A stretch of 64,000 bases of DNA from Auriscalpium vulgare (GCA_019915015.1 JAHBBC010000036.1:268529-332528), one strand, 5' to 3'. Positions 44,977-57,592 are shown, numbered from the stretch's first letter. Notes: generated by a model from the letters alone, not told the origin. Numbers and translations are program-made.

Positions 44977-46514
44977 GAAGGCGGCGGGCCGCGTGGCTGT
45001 TGCTGTTGCTGCCGCGCGGGCGCCGGCTGTTGCGGCTGCGCTAGCTGCTGCTGCTGCGTCTGCTGGGGCGCAGGCTTCTGGCCTGCAGGCTCGTCGACAG
45101 CACCCGGTGCTACGTACAAGCCCTTGTCGATGATGTGGGGGATGGGCTGGATCTCTGTGCCCAGCTCCTGCTCGATCTTGTATAGGTTGAACCGGTCCTC
45201 GTACGTGACGAGGTTGATGGCGAGTCCAAGGTGGCCAAAGCGCCCCGACCGGCCGATGCGATGCAGGTAAGTCTCCGAGTTCTTGGGGAGATCGAAATTG
45301 ATGACGACGTTCACGGCTTGGATGTCGATACCGCGTGTGAGGAGGTCGGAGCAGACGAGGTTACGGCAAACGCCGTTGCGGAAGTCGTGGAAGACGCGAT
45401 TGCGATGCGACTGGAGCATCTTCGCATGCGAGTAGAAACACGAGTAGCCCAGCTCGGTGACCTTTTTGGCGAGCAGTTCGACTCGGTTTGTTGAGTTACA
45501 GAAGATTATGGACTGGTTAATTTGGAGCTGCATAGCGAGACATCTCAGAATGTAGCTTGAACATGACGGAAAGTAACGCACCTTGGAGAAAAGGGTGTTT
45601 AGACAGTGGACCTTTTGCCGCTCTTCGACAAAGGCATAATATTGAGTAACACCGCGCAAGGTAAGTTCGTCCATAAGATTAATCTCAAATGGAGAGTTCA
45701 TATGTTTATCCTGCACCCACGGTAAGTTGTTGAGCATTCATAGCAACAGTGGTATCAACTCACTTTGAAATCTTTGACGATTATAGGGAAGGTCGCGGAG
45801 AAAAGCATCACTTGGCGATCCTTCGGGAGATATGTGAGGAGTTGCTCCATGACGGGAGCAAACTCTGGAGAGAGGAGCTTGTCGGCTTCGTCCATGACGA
45901 AGATGGGGCATTCGCTGAGGTCTGCTACGCTCTTGCCCGCCAAATCGAGGATACGCCCAGGTGTGCCCACGAGCACATGGACGGTTTCTGACAAGCGCAA
46001 GATGTCGTCCTTAAGCGTGGTGCCGCCGGTGGTAACCATGACCTGTATGCCCATATGCTTGCCGAGATTCTTGCAGACCTGACTTGTCTGCAGCGCAAGC
46101 TCGCGTGTCGGCACGAGGACGAGGGCCTGGATCTTGTTCTTCGTCACATCGACCTGCTGCAGCGACGGGATGACGAATGCGGCGGTCTTGCCCGTGCCGT
46201 TCTTCGCGCGTGCGAGGATGTCGCGCTTTGTGAGCGCCATGGGGATCGACTCCTCCTGGATAGGCGACGGCTTGTCAAAGCCCGCCTCGAAGATGCCCAT
46301 GAGCAGCTCCCGCCGGAGGAACATGTCCTCGAATTCGATGCCCTTGGTAGCCTTAACATCTTCTGTCTGCGGGCGGTCGTCGCGTGGTGGTGGGCGCAGG
46401 CCAGCGCGCCAGTTATCATTGCTAGTTCCAATTGGCGCTGGATGAGCGCGAAGTCAACATCGACGGTGTGCGGACTTACGAGGCGGTGGATGAGGAGCGA
46501 GGTGGTTGCGACAT
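44787..46514 (-). CDS. DHH1: DEAD-box RNA helicase DHH1 (DDX6/Me31B family)
   Basis: Cytoplasmic helicase of P-bodies that represses translation and activates decapping. The short first exon [12 protein letters not shown] starts at 46514 and splices to [20 protein letters not shown]. Motifs are in order: [20 protein letters not shown] (Q region), [13 protein letters not shown] (I), [11 protein letters not shown] (Ia), [10 protein letters not shown] (Ib), DEADKLLS (II), SATFP (III), [17 protein letters not shown] (IV), [16 protein letters not shown] (V) and [10 protein letters not shown] (VI). The C-terminus after [10 protein letters not shown] is a long Gln/Pro-rich tail with an almost pure Gln run (44919-44977), longer than in many homologs. 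The other half of the evidence is the DHH1-specific [20 protein letters not shown]. At least four introns. Confidence 0.96.
44919..44977 (-). repeat. Glutamine-codon repeat in the DHH1 tail
   Basis: CAA/CAG repeat coding a near-continuous Gln run. Mixed codons suggest selection at protein level rather than simple slippage only. Confidence 0.85.
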
Positions 46515-49500
46515 TGTGTGATGAATTTGGAGTTTGGATGTCAAGGGTTCGCAATGAGAAGGCCGACGGGCTACGGGCTTATGTAGGACGGAAGAGTACT
46601 TGATCGAGAGTGGAGGCTGCGGCTTATGGTCGTGTTGGGCAGGCGGGCAAGCAGTTTTGGGTTGGCTGGTGCGCAAGCGAGAGCAAGTTAAAGATGGGCT
46701 CGGCGACGATGGAGGCAGAGATGTTGGGGGCGAGAGAGCAACACGCAGAGGTGCACGAAGACGTTCAAGGCGGTGGATTGACGGCGGAGGCGACAAATTC
46801 GAATCGGCTAGGTTCGACTCTCGAGCCACCCGGATAACTCTCCGCTTCAAACGCCCGGCGCAGCTGTTGCACAATTTACTCACTGGCCACACGAACGTCT
46901 CGTCACCAGAAGCTTCAATACTTCTTCAGGCATATGTCCCTAGCTTATTGGCTTGTCTTCTTCTCGGGCAGGAACGAGGAAGTCGTGTTGGAGAGCCAAC
47001 GGGTCCGGCGCCGGCCGGTTGCGGCCGGTGGCCATGAGACACTCGCCTTGTCGCGCCGCCAAGGCACTCTCCCACCTCTCACCGTCAGTTGGTTTGCATG
47101 AAGTGAATTCGCTCGCTCACCAGTCCATCCATACTCTCTGGGCTTGACTTTCAGTCGAAAGATACAGCTGTACCGCAGAGCTTGGCTGTCACTGTTTTCG
47201 CTGCTTGTACTTAACGCCAAGTCCTCTTGTGTCAAGCTCGAGCTTGACCCTTTGCCTTTGCATCTTCTGTGACGGCCATTTTTTAGAGACATCTTGTTAG
47301 CTTTGCATTCCCACACCATTTGGATAGCAGGCCAGCTTACTGCGTTTTGGTACCTCTGGACTGCGGTGCAATGGCGAGTTGTGGCGATTCTTTCGCCTTA
47401 CACATCAACAGATTGTTCTGCCTTCCGAGTCACCGCGAGGAGATGATTCTTCTCTCAGTCGTGTTTATGGTCTGCCAGATTGCTCGATTGATGGAAACTG
47501 CGCATTGTAACTGCCACCCCGGACATGACCGCCGCCCTTGCAGTCTCCCCGCACCAATAGGATCATACGGCCGCGATGCCCTTCGCCAGCCGGACGGTGC
47601 GACACCTTCGCCGATGCTCTTTGACCTGCTTGTCTCCTAGAACATTGCTTCTCCACATCCCTGTACGCGAGCCTGACTACCCAAGGCCCCCTTTCGACGA
47701 CTGACGAGCAATGCCGGGGCCTGAACTCGCTCTTCTTCGCCGCTGCTCTTTGAGCTTCGTACCAAATCTTTGCCAAATTTTTATATGATGATGTGACCGT
47801 ATGTCTTGATCTTCTTCTGGACCCTGGAACGAAGACTTTATTACCGCGCTGGACAATCCCTGCGACCCAGCGCCCGGCCTGACGACATTTTTGTTCGAGC
47901 TTGCTACATGGCGCATCGTCACCTCTTCGTGCTGCGGGCGTCGAAAACGTCTGTCTCCGTGACAATGACCACCATGGCTGCGTGCGGCTTCCCTCTCTAC
48001 CACTTACCTCGTGTCGTTCTCGTGCTGCATCTCACTTGACCAATAGAAGCTCCTTTGCATATCGTAGCACGCAAAAAGCGGTACGTGGTACGAGTTCTTC
48101 ACACAAATAATCTGCGCACAGGTTTCGTAGTAACAAGGTTGAAAGTTCTTATTCTCTCTTTCGACTTCGACATATCCTGGAAGCCGTCGGCATGATGAGT
48201 GATGTCCGTACATATCTACGGCCCCCTTGCGCAGGTCCTGGCACAGCATAAATTCCGAACGGCCTTCTCTTTCTCATACACCACCCGTGGGGTTCCGAGC
48301 ATTGCTTTACAGCACTCACTTTTTTTCTGACCTCCTCCCTATATTAGTCCGGTGGGTCAACCTTATGATATCATTCCGCTCACCTACTTAGTTTTCTTCT
48401 TACATTACATATTCGCCACTTCACATAGCTTGCCCCTGGCCAGGCTGGCCCTGCCTCCCCCTGCTGGTCAAAGGTACGTCCTTGGCGCGCTTGTACTCGT
48501 ACCCCAGATTTTGTATCACCGCGTGTGATGGCAGCAATGATATCAACAGACTGGAAGCATATGCTCGATGCGTATGACACCATCCGTCCTGTTTCGCCGG
48601 CGTCCGGGATTTCCATTTGATGAGGTGGATGGGTGGCTCTGAATCCTGCGCTGACTGCACTATATTGCAGGAGACTCGGCGGGCTGGCATTGTCGTGTAG
48701 GTTCAATGTAGATTCTCATGACACGAGAGTCGAGCAGCATGAGACATGACTGCATGACGGGCGGCAACAGGGATATTTATGAGCGCTGAATGGCGAGCGC
48801 CAGGAACTAACTGCAACGCGTCGCGGAGTTAAATTCCGAACAAGCGATCGCAGCTCGGTTCGGTCTACATGTTTCCTGTTCCCCTCCTTCCTCCTCCTTC
48901 ATTGGCTTGCTAGAGCGGGCCTCCTTATTATGCCCATGGAGAAAGTCTGATGAGGAGAGGGGAGATGGGACTGGCGTGTGGTGGTTTGACGGTGCGAACC
49001 CTGAATTCGATGCCGAATTGATGGGAGCCGGTCAGGTCCGGGCCGAACCGACTGAATTCTTTCGATCCTGAGAAACGCCGGCGCTCGCGCAGCAAGGTCT
49101 AGTCCGTCGTCCCTTCTTCCACCACGGCTCTTGTTCCTTCATATAGCGTTCGCAGTTCGGTGCGTCGCTCTCAGGTCTCGCGGAGGGTTTTCTTGAGGTG
49201 CGTCGTCGCAAACTCACCGCTCGTGTCTGCCCCGTGCTGATGGCCGACTCGGACACTCTGCTGTGCATGTCTGCGCGCACCGTCACTGTCAATCAGGTTT
49301 ATAGACAGACGAAAGTCTCCTACATAGGCCGTCCCAGCACCTGACAGTCTCTCCCACACACCCCAGGCTTCCTTCCTTCCCGCCGCTCCCTAATATCTTG
49401 GGACGGCCCACACACTCCTTTCCCCCACTCTCCTTACACAGCTAGCGTGAGCGGGCCATCAAACACACACAGGCATCTGTGTCAAGTTTCCGTCCACGCA

Positions 49501-49530
49501 TAGCACGACTTTTCTTGGTTAATTCTCATC
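46515..49530. other. Three-kilobase gap without a supported gene
   Basis: Lies between the divergent starts of DHH1 and the DUF7729-type gene. Many short open frames exist on both strands, the longest 166 codons at 47465-47965 minus, but none has domains, splice logic or a paralog. CT-rich stretches near 48880-48910 and 49340-49450 look like fungal promoter pyrimidine tracts. It may hold long 5' UTRs with introns, regulatory DNA or noncoding RNA. Confidence 0.5.
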
Positions 49531-51041
49531 ATGTTCACCCCTCCCGCCTCTCCCAAACCCCATCTCACAGAGGCATCTTCCTCATCCGACACGCCTTTGA
49601 CGCCGTCCCCCACTCCCTCGCCTTCGTCATCCCCCCACAGCACATCCCCGCTCAGCATCACTGGACCGCACGTGCAGCTTTCCTCCCCACCATCGACGAA
49701 GCGGCGTGCACGCGCCGACACCACCAAGACGGAGGCAGAGTCATCGGGAAATCGAAAGCGCCGCATCGCGCGGCATACGCGGCTTACTGTCCTCCTTGTC
49801 CCGCTTGTGCTCATCCTCATCACGCTGTCGACGCGATGGGTGTCACATCCTGCCGTACTTGACCTGCTGTCGCCGTCAACCGCGGACTCGCAGTCAGACT
49901 GGTCAAATATTGTGGCGGAGCACCAACCCCACCAGCTCGAGCGACGGCAAAGCAGCGCGGGCGCGGGAAGCGGGATATCGTTCCCCTCAGGGTCACTATC
50001 GACGTCGGCGACTCCAACGACCACGCAGAGCGCCACGCCCAGCATACCGACCATTCCGACACAGCCGCCAGTGCTTCCTACGCCATTCCCCCAGGCTTTC
50101 GACACGACGCTAAGCCAGAATTACACCACGGGATCGTGCCAGGCCTTCATGACCAACATGACGAGCACCGAGCCCTTCCGGCAATGCCGGCCTTTCTCGC
50201 TACTTTGGCAGACATCGAACGCATTCCTTCTGGTGCGTTTCTCATTTTACTTGTGTCCGTTTTCGTGGGTTGAGGCGTGGTGTCACGTTATTGATGACTC
50301 TTCGGACTCGTCTTTTTCCCCTCTTTCAAGCAGGCTCAGAATAACGTCACCGCGCTGAATATCGACGTCTGGGGGACTTGCAACACCCCACTAACCGAAG
50401 ATCAATGCCTTTCCAACATGGGCTGGTTCGCGTCAGAGCTGCCGAAGCAGTGCGCGACGGAAATCGCGGATGACAACGCCACCGTTCAGCAGGCGCTTCA
50501 AGGTGCGTTTTGTCTCACCATTCGGCCGCCCTGGATTCTAGAATCAATCATTCCTATTACATACCACCTGATCGTTTTGTCTCTTGAGCGCCTCCCATTC
50601 ATTCCGGCCATCTAAGTACTGAACTGACCGTTTACGACATATTCAGGCCTGCAAGCTTTCGGTCTCATGCGCCAAGTGGCGTGCCTCGCTGACCAGAGCA
50701 CGTCTGCGTACTGCTACGTCGAGGCCGCCGTTGACAAGAATCCGTCGGACCTGTATTTCTACTCGCTGCCCTTCGGTCTTGCGCTCCCGAACAAGACGGT
50801 ACCAACGTGTTCAGGGTGCACCAAGAGCGTGCTCGCGCTCTACGGGCAGCAGGCGACGCAGCTCGATGGCCTTAAGCAGACATACAACAGTGCTGCAAAG
50901 ATAGCAGAGAGCACGTGTGGGCAGGGGTACGTCGCGAACGTGTCGACGACCAACGGTGCGGTGGGCGTGGCGTGGGGTGCCAATCAGATCTGGTGGAATG
51001 CCGGGCTGGCATTGGTGGCGATCTTGTTGGTGTTATCATGA
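49531..51041 (+). CDS. Cys-rich secreted/membrane protein, DUF7729-like
   Basis: Three exons, 49531-50232, 50334-50502 and 50647-51041, give about 421 residues. A Ser/Pro-rich cytoplasmic part (MFTPPASPKPHLTEASSSSD) is followed by a membrane segment LTVLLVPLVLILITLSTRW at about residues 84-102. The exposed part is Ser/Thr rich with N-glycosylation sites, then a Cys-rich domain: SCQAFMTNMTSTEPFRQCRP, FSLLWQTSNAFL, NVTALNIDVWGTCNTPLTED, LQAFGLMRQVACLADQSTSA, and TVPTCSGCTKSVLALYGQQA. It ends in a hydrophobic tail WNAGLALVAILLVLS, which may be a GPI-anchor signal. The spacing of cysteines and the F-x-x-L-W-x-T-S motif agree with the fungal DUF7729 family as I remember it. A cell-surface role is likely, but the function is unknown. 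Confidence 0.8.
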
Positions 51042-51477
51042 TATCACTGTTATAGGTCAGCCTTCCCCTTCCAACCTACCATATCACGCATAATTGATGA
51101 TGCACTTCGTGACAGACTTTTTTCTCCTTCTGATTTCGGGCTCTCGTTAACGGATTTGCATCTGGGATCTACGAACTGTTTGCTTTATATCTATCTACAC
51201 ATGAATTTGCTTCTCGCTGCGCTTTGCTTTATTATCTCTTATTATAGGCGACGGCCACACTTTTCTACGCTCTTTGTTGTGGGTTTGCGGAGCTCGGGGA
51301 GCTTGTGGTATGATATCGTTGTCTGTGCCCGTCGGGTGCGGTAATTGTAATCGCCTGTTCAACTTACGACCATATACCTCCATGTGCCATACCATCTATC
51401 AGACCCCTAGACATGTGTTGTTCAAGATGGCGGGAGTCCTTTTTGTTCGCAAGACTCAAATTTTTCACGCCTCAGAT
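51042..51477. other. Spacer after the DUF7729-like gene
   Basis: About 0.44 kb of AT-richer sequence that probably contains the 3' UTR. No gene is seen. Confidence 0.45.
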
Positions 51478-51790
51478 GCACGTCCCAGGCTCGCCTCTGA
51501 GGCTCGTTCTCGAGTATCTGGACTTCGAAAGCTTGCATGAAATATTCGTCTCAAATGTGAGACCAATGTCACATCCTGTATGCCGGGAACAGCCGACGAC
51601 AAGCTGAGGCGCGCGCAACACTGCCAACACTGGCACTGAGCCTGCAACCACCTGCATGCTGTCGCTGCAGGCCGGCGAGGGCCGGCCTCACCGATGACCT
51701 GACTGCGCCGGAAATTTCAATCCCGCAACACCTTTGCCGGCCGTATCAGTGGGAGATCGCGTTGACCAGCATCGACACGTCGTAAGACCT
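51478..51790 (+). pseudogene. Relic tandem copy of the adjacent F-box gene 5' part
   Basis: MHVPGSPLRLVLEYLDFESL at 51478 is a shortened version of MRVPGLPLPHILYLPLELLV... at 51948: about 33 bases coding the F-box helix LPLELLVKSF are missing. Further on, the stretch reading GCCGGCCTCACCGATGACCT at about 51690 matches the AGLADDLT part of the intact gene (about 52200), but with frame changes. No open frame links the pieces. It is therefore a decayed partial tandem duplicate. Confidence 0.62.
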
Positions 51791-51947
51791 GCTCCTCCGG
51801 TGCCACTAGGCCAATTGAGAGAGCTCGGTGACTCGTGCTTCACTGGCGCGCCGTTTGTAAGCGTCAACAGATGTCAACAAAGCCGATAACAACTTCAATG
51901 GTAGTGACAACGATCTTGTGCCAGACGTGACGCGGCCACAAACTAGT

Positions 51948-53766
51948 ATGCGCGTCCCAGGCCTACCACTACCACACATCCTCTATTTACCTCTCGAGCT
52001 CCTCGTAAAGTCGTTCGAGTATCTGGACTTCAAGTCTTTAACGTCGCTCGAACAGGTTCGGACCGGGTCGCACATAAGTATTCCGCCGGGGACTGACCAA
52101 GAACTTCATTCCCGTGGACTTAACACAGACCTGCCAGCGATTGCATGCCGTCGTCGTCGCGTCTCTCTCGCTGCATTATACGTTGTCTCTCGCCGCCGCC
52201 GGGCTCGCGGATGACCTGACGACGTCGGATCCCCCGATCCCGAAGCGCCTCGCCCAGCTCGCCGCGTACAAGGCCGCATGGGCCAAACTCGCCTGGACGA
52301 ACAGTGATCTGTGTGACTATCCTGACACTCAGCCGAGCTGGCCGCAGCAAGGCACATCCCTCGCGCGGCTCTCTGCGAACGTCCGTGTGATGCCCGCGCA
52401 GAGCAAGCGCTGCGTGCGCGTGCAGCGCTTGTCTTCCCCGCTGCGCGGTGTTCCGTTCGCGGAGTGGGAGCTCAATTTCGAGAAGGATGTATTGGACGTG
52501 TACCTCGACGCGCCGCAGGACCTGCTGGTCATATTCCAGCCGGAGGACAGTGCGCGGCGTAGGGCAGCAGGGTGCGTGCGCGCAATCTACAGGCCGCGGT
52601 CGCAGCTGACTTGGTCGGTTGTTCTGCAGGCGGTCGAAGAAGATACGCGTGCTGACTCTGTCGACGGGCGAGCGCCATCCGCTGACGGACCCATTGGGCG
52701 TCATTACGCTCCCGCAAAATCATTTTATTCACACAGGCGAGATTTGTGGGAGAGCGCTCGCGTTCGTCTTGGCCAGCGATCTCATCGATGGCTCCACGTC
52801 GGTCGTGGTGTACGACTGGCAGACATGCACGCTGACCGCATCTTTGGTAAGTCGGCACCTAGGCTATCTCATTCATATGTATTGATTCCCGTGTTGGGGA
52901 GCAGAAATTGACCCCTGCAGCCCGGAGTTTCCATATCCCTACGTTCGCGTTTCTGGACGAGAGGTACATGATGGTCCTGAATATCGACCCCACGAACTGT
53001 GCGCCCGCCCTCATTCCCGACAGCGGGGATGACGCTTCGCAGAGCCGCATGGTAGTCTTTGATCTTCACTCACAGCACGACGGAATGGAGCCCCTCGATC
53101 TCCTCAACGCGATTCCTCCTCCCCCACCCGAATTTCACCATTTCGCTGGCGACGAAGTTGTCCTTCCACCGCCACGCCACCCCGCACCCGCCATCTTCCA
53201 ACACTCCGCCTCTCCCGCAGACAGCGTCTTGCCAATTCCACGCCGACTACGTTGATCGCCTGGTTGTCATCGTTACCGAGGATACCAAATTTCGCATGCA
53301 CGAACTCCTCGCCACCGCATCCCGCATCCGTGCGCAGCTCATGCATGCACGCCCCGGTGCAGTAATCCCGTGGGGCGTGTGGGGCGGCCGCGACTTCCGT
53401 GCAGACCGCGCGGGTGGCGGGTTCTCCAAGATGCTGCAGTATCGCGTGTATGGCATGCGGGTGTTCGTGGGTCGGCGGCTCGATCTGGGCCAATCGACTC
53501 TGACCGTAGAGGATTACCATCCCAGGCGGATCGCTCGTGCAACTGCAGCGACCGCTGGACCATCCTCGGGTGCAAGCCCTGGCGACGAATCGACAAGTCA
53601 AGTGCTGCTGGATGACGAGGCGAATTTGCGGTGCGTGGAGGTAGTGGTGAAGATGCCCCGCGGCCCGGGCGAGATGTTTTTAGGCTATTTGGAGTTTTAT
53701 GAGGACGGGTTTTTGGTCCATGCGGTGCGTGTCAGGTCTACCAGTGATAGGCTCACCCTCACGTAA
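51948..53766 (+). CDS. F-box protein (agaricomycete type)
   Basis: Probable substrate receptor of SCF ubiquitin ligases. The start MRVPGLPLPHILYLPLELLV includes the F-box, which continues KSFEYLDFKSLTSLEQ and across an intron (52056 to 52128) TCQRLHAVVVASLSLHYTLS. A long C-terminal region of the type found in expanded agaricomycete F-box families follows (LAAYKAAWAKLAW; FEKDVLDVYLDAPQDLLVIF; RVLTLSTGERHPLTDPLGVI; FHIPTFAFLDERYMMVLNID; YVDRLVVIVTEDTKFRMHEL; MLQYRVYGMRVFVGRRLDLG). The intron at about 52574-52629 uses a GTGCGT donor. The frame change between 53150 and 53232 needs either an intron with a GTTGTC donor and a CCCGCAG acceptor or an indel. It ends DRLTLT at 53766. Confidence 0.75.
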
Positions 53767-54159
53767 TATATGTGCTCAGATGTCCAGGAGCAAGGGCGCC
53801 GTAATGCGAACGGTAATGTTCTGAGCCCTCTTGGCTTGTCACCGAATAATGTTACAATGATTACAACTTCGATTACATCCTATCCTAGCGGGAACATGTC
53901 GCCACTCACGAGCGAGTGGAGTTTTGTAGGCATCAATCGCAGCCTCTCGACGTGCGTCAGGAACAACGACGCATGGCATCGTCACCCGTCGGAGACAGAC
54001 GTTATACAGAAGCTACACTGGCCGGTGTACGCGCCCAAAGCCGTCCCAGACGGATAGATTTACAGATATATGTACATTCATACAAACTCCCTGAAGGCTT
54101 TAATCATTCAGACATATTATCCAGGCCTCTCACAATTTCACCCTGCATACTACGACGCA
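53767..54159. other. Tail-to-tail spacer between F-box and P450 genes
   Basis: About 0.39 kb between converging genes. Nothing further is supported. Confidence 0.45.
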
Positions 54160-56468
54160 TCACCGGCTGCGAACGGCAGTCACGAGGAGAGGCATATCAT
54201 CTGCCGGTTCTATCAGAGAAACCGTCAAATAATCTCAATAGTGTCAATTCAAAATACACACTCATCGTTACCGCGTTGGTCGGGCGCGCGACTTGGCCCT
54301 CGCATGACGGCGCGAACTCGAAGTTGGCTACCAAGGCCCTGCGCACACACGTTCGCAATCAGCATCAGACATTATATGCGAGGCACGTACGCAAGGACGG
54401 TCTTCATCTCAGATATGCTCATCGCCTTCCCAATGCACGCGTGTGGGCCAGCTATGAAAGACATCATAGAGAAGGACGTATTACGAAGGTCAATCCAGCG
54501 CTCAGGGCGGAACTGGTCGGCGTCAGGGCCCCAGATCTCTTCCCGAGTGTTGATGGCGGGCAACTGCAGTGGCACCTTTGATCAGCTGATAGCTCGAGGG
54601 AAGGATTGCATACTGGAATATGTAGCTGCGTGCCCTTCGGGACGTAGACGCCATCGATCCAGTCGCTCTTCTGCGCCACGCGCAGTGCGGCGAACAATGG
54701 CGGTCGGATGCGTAGACTCTCCATGCTGAAAGTCGTCCGTCAGCTCTGATCTTCTGTTCTCAACAGGCAACGCAACGCACATAACGCAGTCGAGCATCTT
54801 CAGGTCTTTTAGAACGCGATAGTCCGGGCGATCCGTCTCCGCGAAGATGGGTGCCACCTCCTCACGGAGCTTCTGCTGGTATACTGGATTAATAGCGAGA
54901 AGCCATAACATCTGGGGGATGGGTGGAAAAATGAACATTCGCGTCGCAGGGAGTGGCTCTACACGTACCCAGCAAAGACTAGTCGCAATAGTTTCTTGTC
55001 CGGCTCCCACGACCGTCGACTTCCGAGCAGTGAGCTATAACATCAGAATGGGCAGAATATCAGAGCCAACGCACGACTTGGTCAACGAGAGCTTCGTCGC
55101 TGAGTTTGTACCCGTCCTTGGTTTCGCGTTTGCGTGCTCGCACAAGCACGCTCATAATATCGTTCCCCGTCGACATGTCGTCTACATCATGCGCAAGCTT
55201 CTCCGCGAGCAGTTCTCGCGATATGCGCCGTACACAGTGGTTAGAGTTGATGAAGGTTGTCACGGGAGCTGCGCAGGCGGCCATTTTAGCAACGACACTA
55301 CGCGGATTAGGCGCAAGAGAGTCCATACCCAGGGCTGGGCACACCTTCCATACGTTGCGGAATTTGTAGCTAATGTCAGAGGCGAGAAAGCGAGGCATGC
55401 CCGGTATGGCGACCAGGGCTGAGAACTTGGCGAAGTTGAGACCTACAGCGTGCATGTTCTTGACAAGTTTCCTTGTGGCTGGCTGCACGGCAGCACTCAC
55501 CCGACTGAAGATCCAGGAGGTCTTTGTACGCTTTTGCTAGCTCGTTTTGAGGATTCAACAAGGAATTCGAGTCGTATCCGAAGGCAGTCTCGCAAATCAT
55601 ATCAAGTGCGACTTTGCTCACTGTCATAGTTATTTCCCGGGATTGGATTTCGGAGGAGCTGGAAGATGTGCGAGAACGATGCTTACTCCATCCGTAGAGA
55701 GGAACCACCTTTCCCTTCGAGGGGCCAGAAACGAGCGACTTCACCACGCCTACAAGGCTAAATTAACGTGAGATAGAATGGTCACTTCATCAACGTGACT
55801 GGTCGACGTACTTGTTGATCGCGCGGTAGTACATTTCTGTCCCTGGAGGAAGCGGAGTATTCTGATCAATCCTGCAGTAGCAACCGCAAGTTGACTCACG
55901 CGCCATCAGGTTGACCGAAGAAAAAGCGGGGCTGTTGGCCTTGCGCATTTGCCTGTGGTCATTTCCAGTGACCGTCAAGAGGCCATAACCAGCCAAAAGC
56001 CCAAGAACATTTTTCAGGAATCCCGGCTGCCACCTATGAGAACCACAACGAGACGCACGATAAGCGAGCTCACCCTGGGATAGTCCACCCAGTCGGACAC
56101 AAGTATCTTGTGCAGGGCCTCAGGCCGCAGGACCATCAGGCGCTCTTGGCCAAGTGGACCAACAGTGCGCACCATGCCTCCATACTGTTTCGCCCATTCG
56201 CTCTGGATGCTGCCCCCAGACTCCGAGAGTGCAAGTTTCCGGAAGTGCCCGAGGATCGTGTTTTCGAGCGGTGGGCCAGGGATATGTCGGAGGGGCGAGA
56301 AGTAGCGCGGGTATACGAGCCAACAGAATGCACAATAAAGGGTAGATATACCTGTGTAGATGACCGACGTCAGATACAATATGCAACTTGAGAGACACTC
56401 ATACCAATTATGATCAGCAGGATGTATCCGGGACTGGCCGCGCTGTTGATGACATTGAAGGAATACAT
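54160..56468 (-). CDS. Cytochrome P450 monooxygenase
   Basis: Membrane-bound haem-thiolate oxygenase. Exon 1 at 56468 is MYSFNVINSAASPGYILLII and splices to GISTLYCAFCWLVYPRYFSP, the membrane anchor, then LRHIPGPP, the proline hinge. Landmarks follow: RQMRKANSPAFSSVNL (C helix), GAGQETIATSLCW (I helix; AGQET instead of the usual AGxDT/ET), MESLRIRPP (ExxR), PDADQFRPERW (PERF-like) and SFIAGPHACIGKAMSISEMK with FxxGxxxCxG. After ALVANFEFAP, the end splices across an intron from about 54259 to 54198 into TMKPADDMPLLVTAVRSR and stops at 54160, which is why the end is set there. Many introns. The substrate is unknown; no other secondary-metabolism gene lies nearby. Confidence 0.92.
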
Positions 56469-57592
56469 GACTGCGCGCTGTGCTTAGCGGGGAGGAGGTC
56501 GAACTTGTTGAAGTGTCTACTCATATGCAACGTCTTATAAGAACACGCACGGCATGTGGTGTTTGATAGAAAAAAGGGTCTGACTTGTGGAAGCCAGAGG
56601 GATGTCGACGCCACGATCTGTTACGTTCTAAGTTGAGCTTGTCTTCTACAGGAACACATGAGGACGTGAAGACTATTTGATACGCACTCTGTAGGCAATT
56701 CGAAACGTGCCTCCAAGGGCGTGTCACCTAACTCAGGTGCAAACCCTGTGACATTGAGACATTGACATGAAAGGCTTGGGGCAAAGGCAACACAGACATA
56801 TCATGTTCCTGAGGGAGGGAGGGATGGCGGCCAGGGTAATGAAAAGCCCCTCCTAATCTCCACCATCGAGGGCCGATAACCCACGGCTGTGCGATCGGCA
56901 AGCTCCACCCAGTCACTCTGCATATAAGAATTGACCAACCTGCGACCCTTGCAGAAGAATACGGGCAAAATGTCGATGAGAAGATTGACATCCACCCGAG
57001 AACGACCCGCGCAGTGCGAACGCCGAAGACAGCGTGAACAAGACGAAAGTTGTTTCACGAGCGATAAGACAGTCCCTGGGGTTTGATCATACAGATAAGA
57101 GCTGAGACCAAGAAAGCAATCCATCCACGAAGCCTCCGACGACTGGTTGATGTGTGAGAGTTCTCACAGGTCGTCAACGAAATAGACGGCGAAACTGAGG
57201 GACGCCGTGGCGTGAAGCCGTCACGCACGAAGTGAGGACAGAGAATCCGCAGGGTTGCAAGAGAGCCGAGTCTTCAACGTTGGGACTTCAACGAGCACCC
57301 GTCCAAAAGGCAGACATCGATACCGGTGATCATGGCGGGTAAGAGCAAGAGCGGCGTCCTTCGGCATCCTCCGAGCTCTAGACAAGCAACTGATTGCACG
57401 TCAGCGAGGACCCGCGACGTAAGCGAGGCAGGAGCTATGTGAGCTGCGAGAGGAGCTGCGGAAGCAAGCCGCCAAACGATGGAACATAGCGCATTGATTT
57501 GTGCGAGAGTACTGCAGATTATACAACAAAACCGTAAGCTAACACAGCAATATAACAGAGCAATAATGCAGAAACCCCCGCACGTGCGTCAC
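56469..57592. other. Intergenic region of about 1.1 kb
   Basis: Upstream of the P450 and downstream of the DUF1769 gene. Short open frames only; I see no gene, repeat or RNA. Confidence 0.5.

Noticed and set aside
44589..45044. Frame with a poly-His run and a Leu-rich end
   Set aside because: It is a reading of the ACC repeat and the antisense of the DHH1 Gln tail, not a gene.
47465..47965. 166-codon minus-strand frame in the 3-kb gap
   Set aside because: Overlapped by equally long frames on both strands; no coding evidence.
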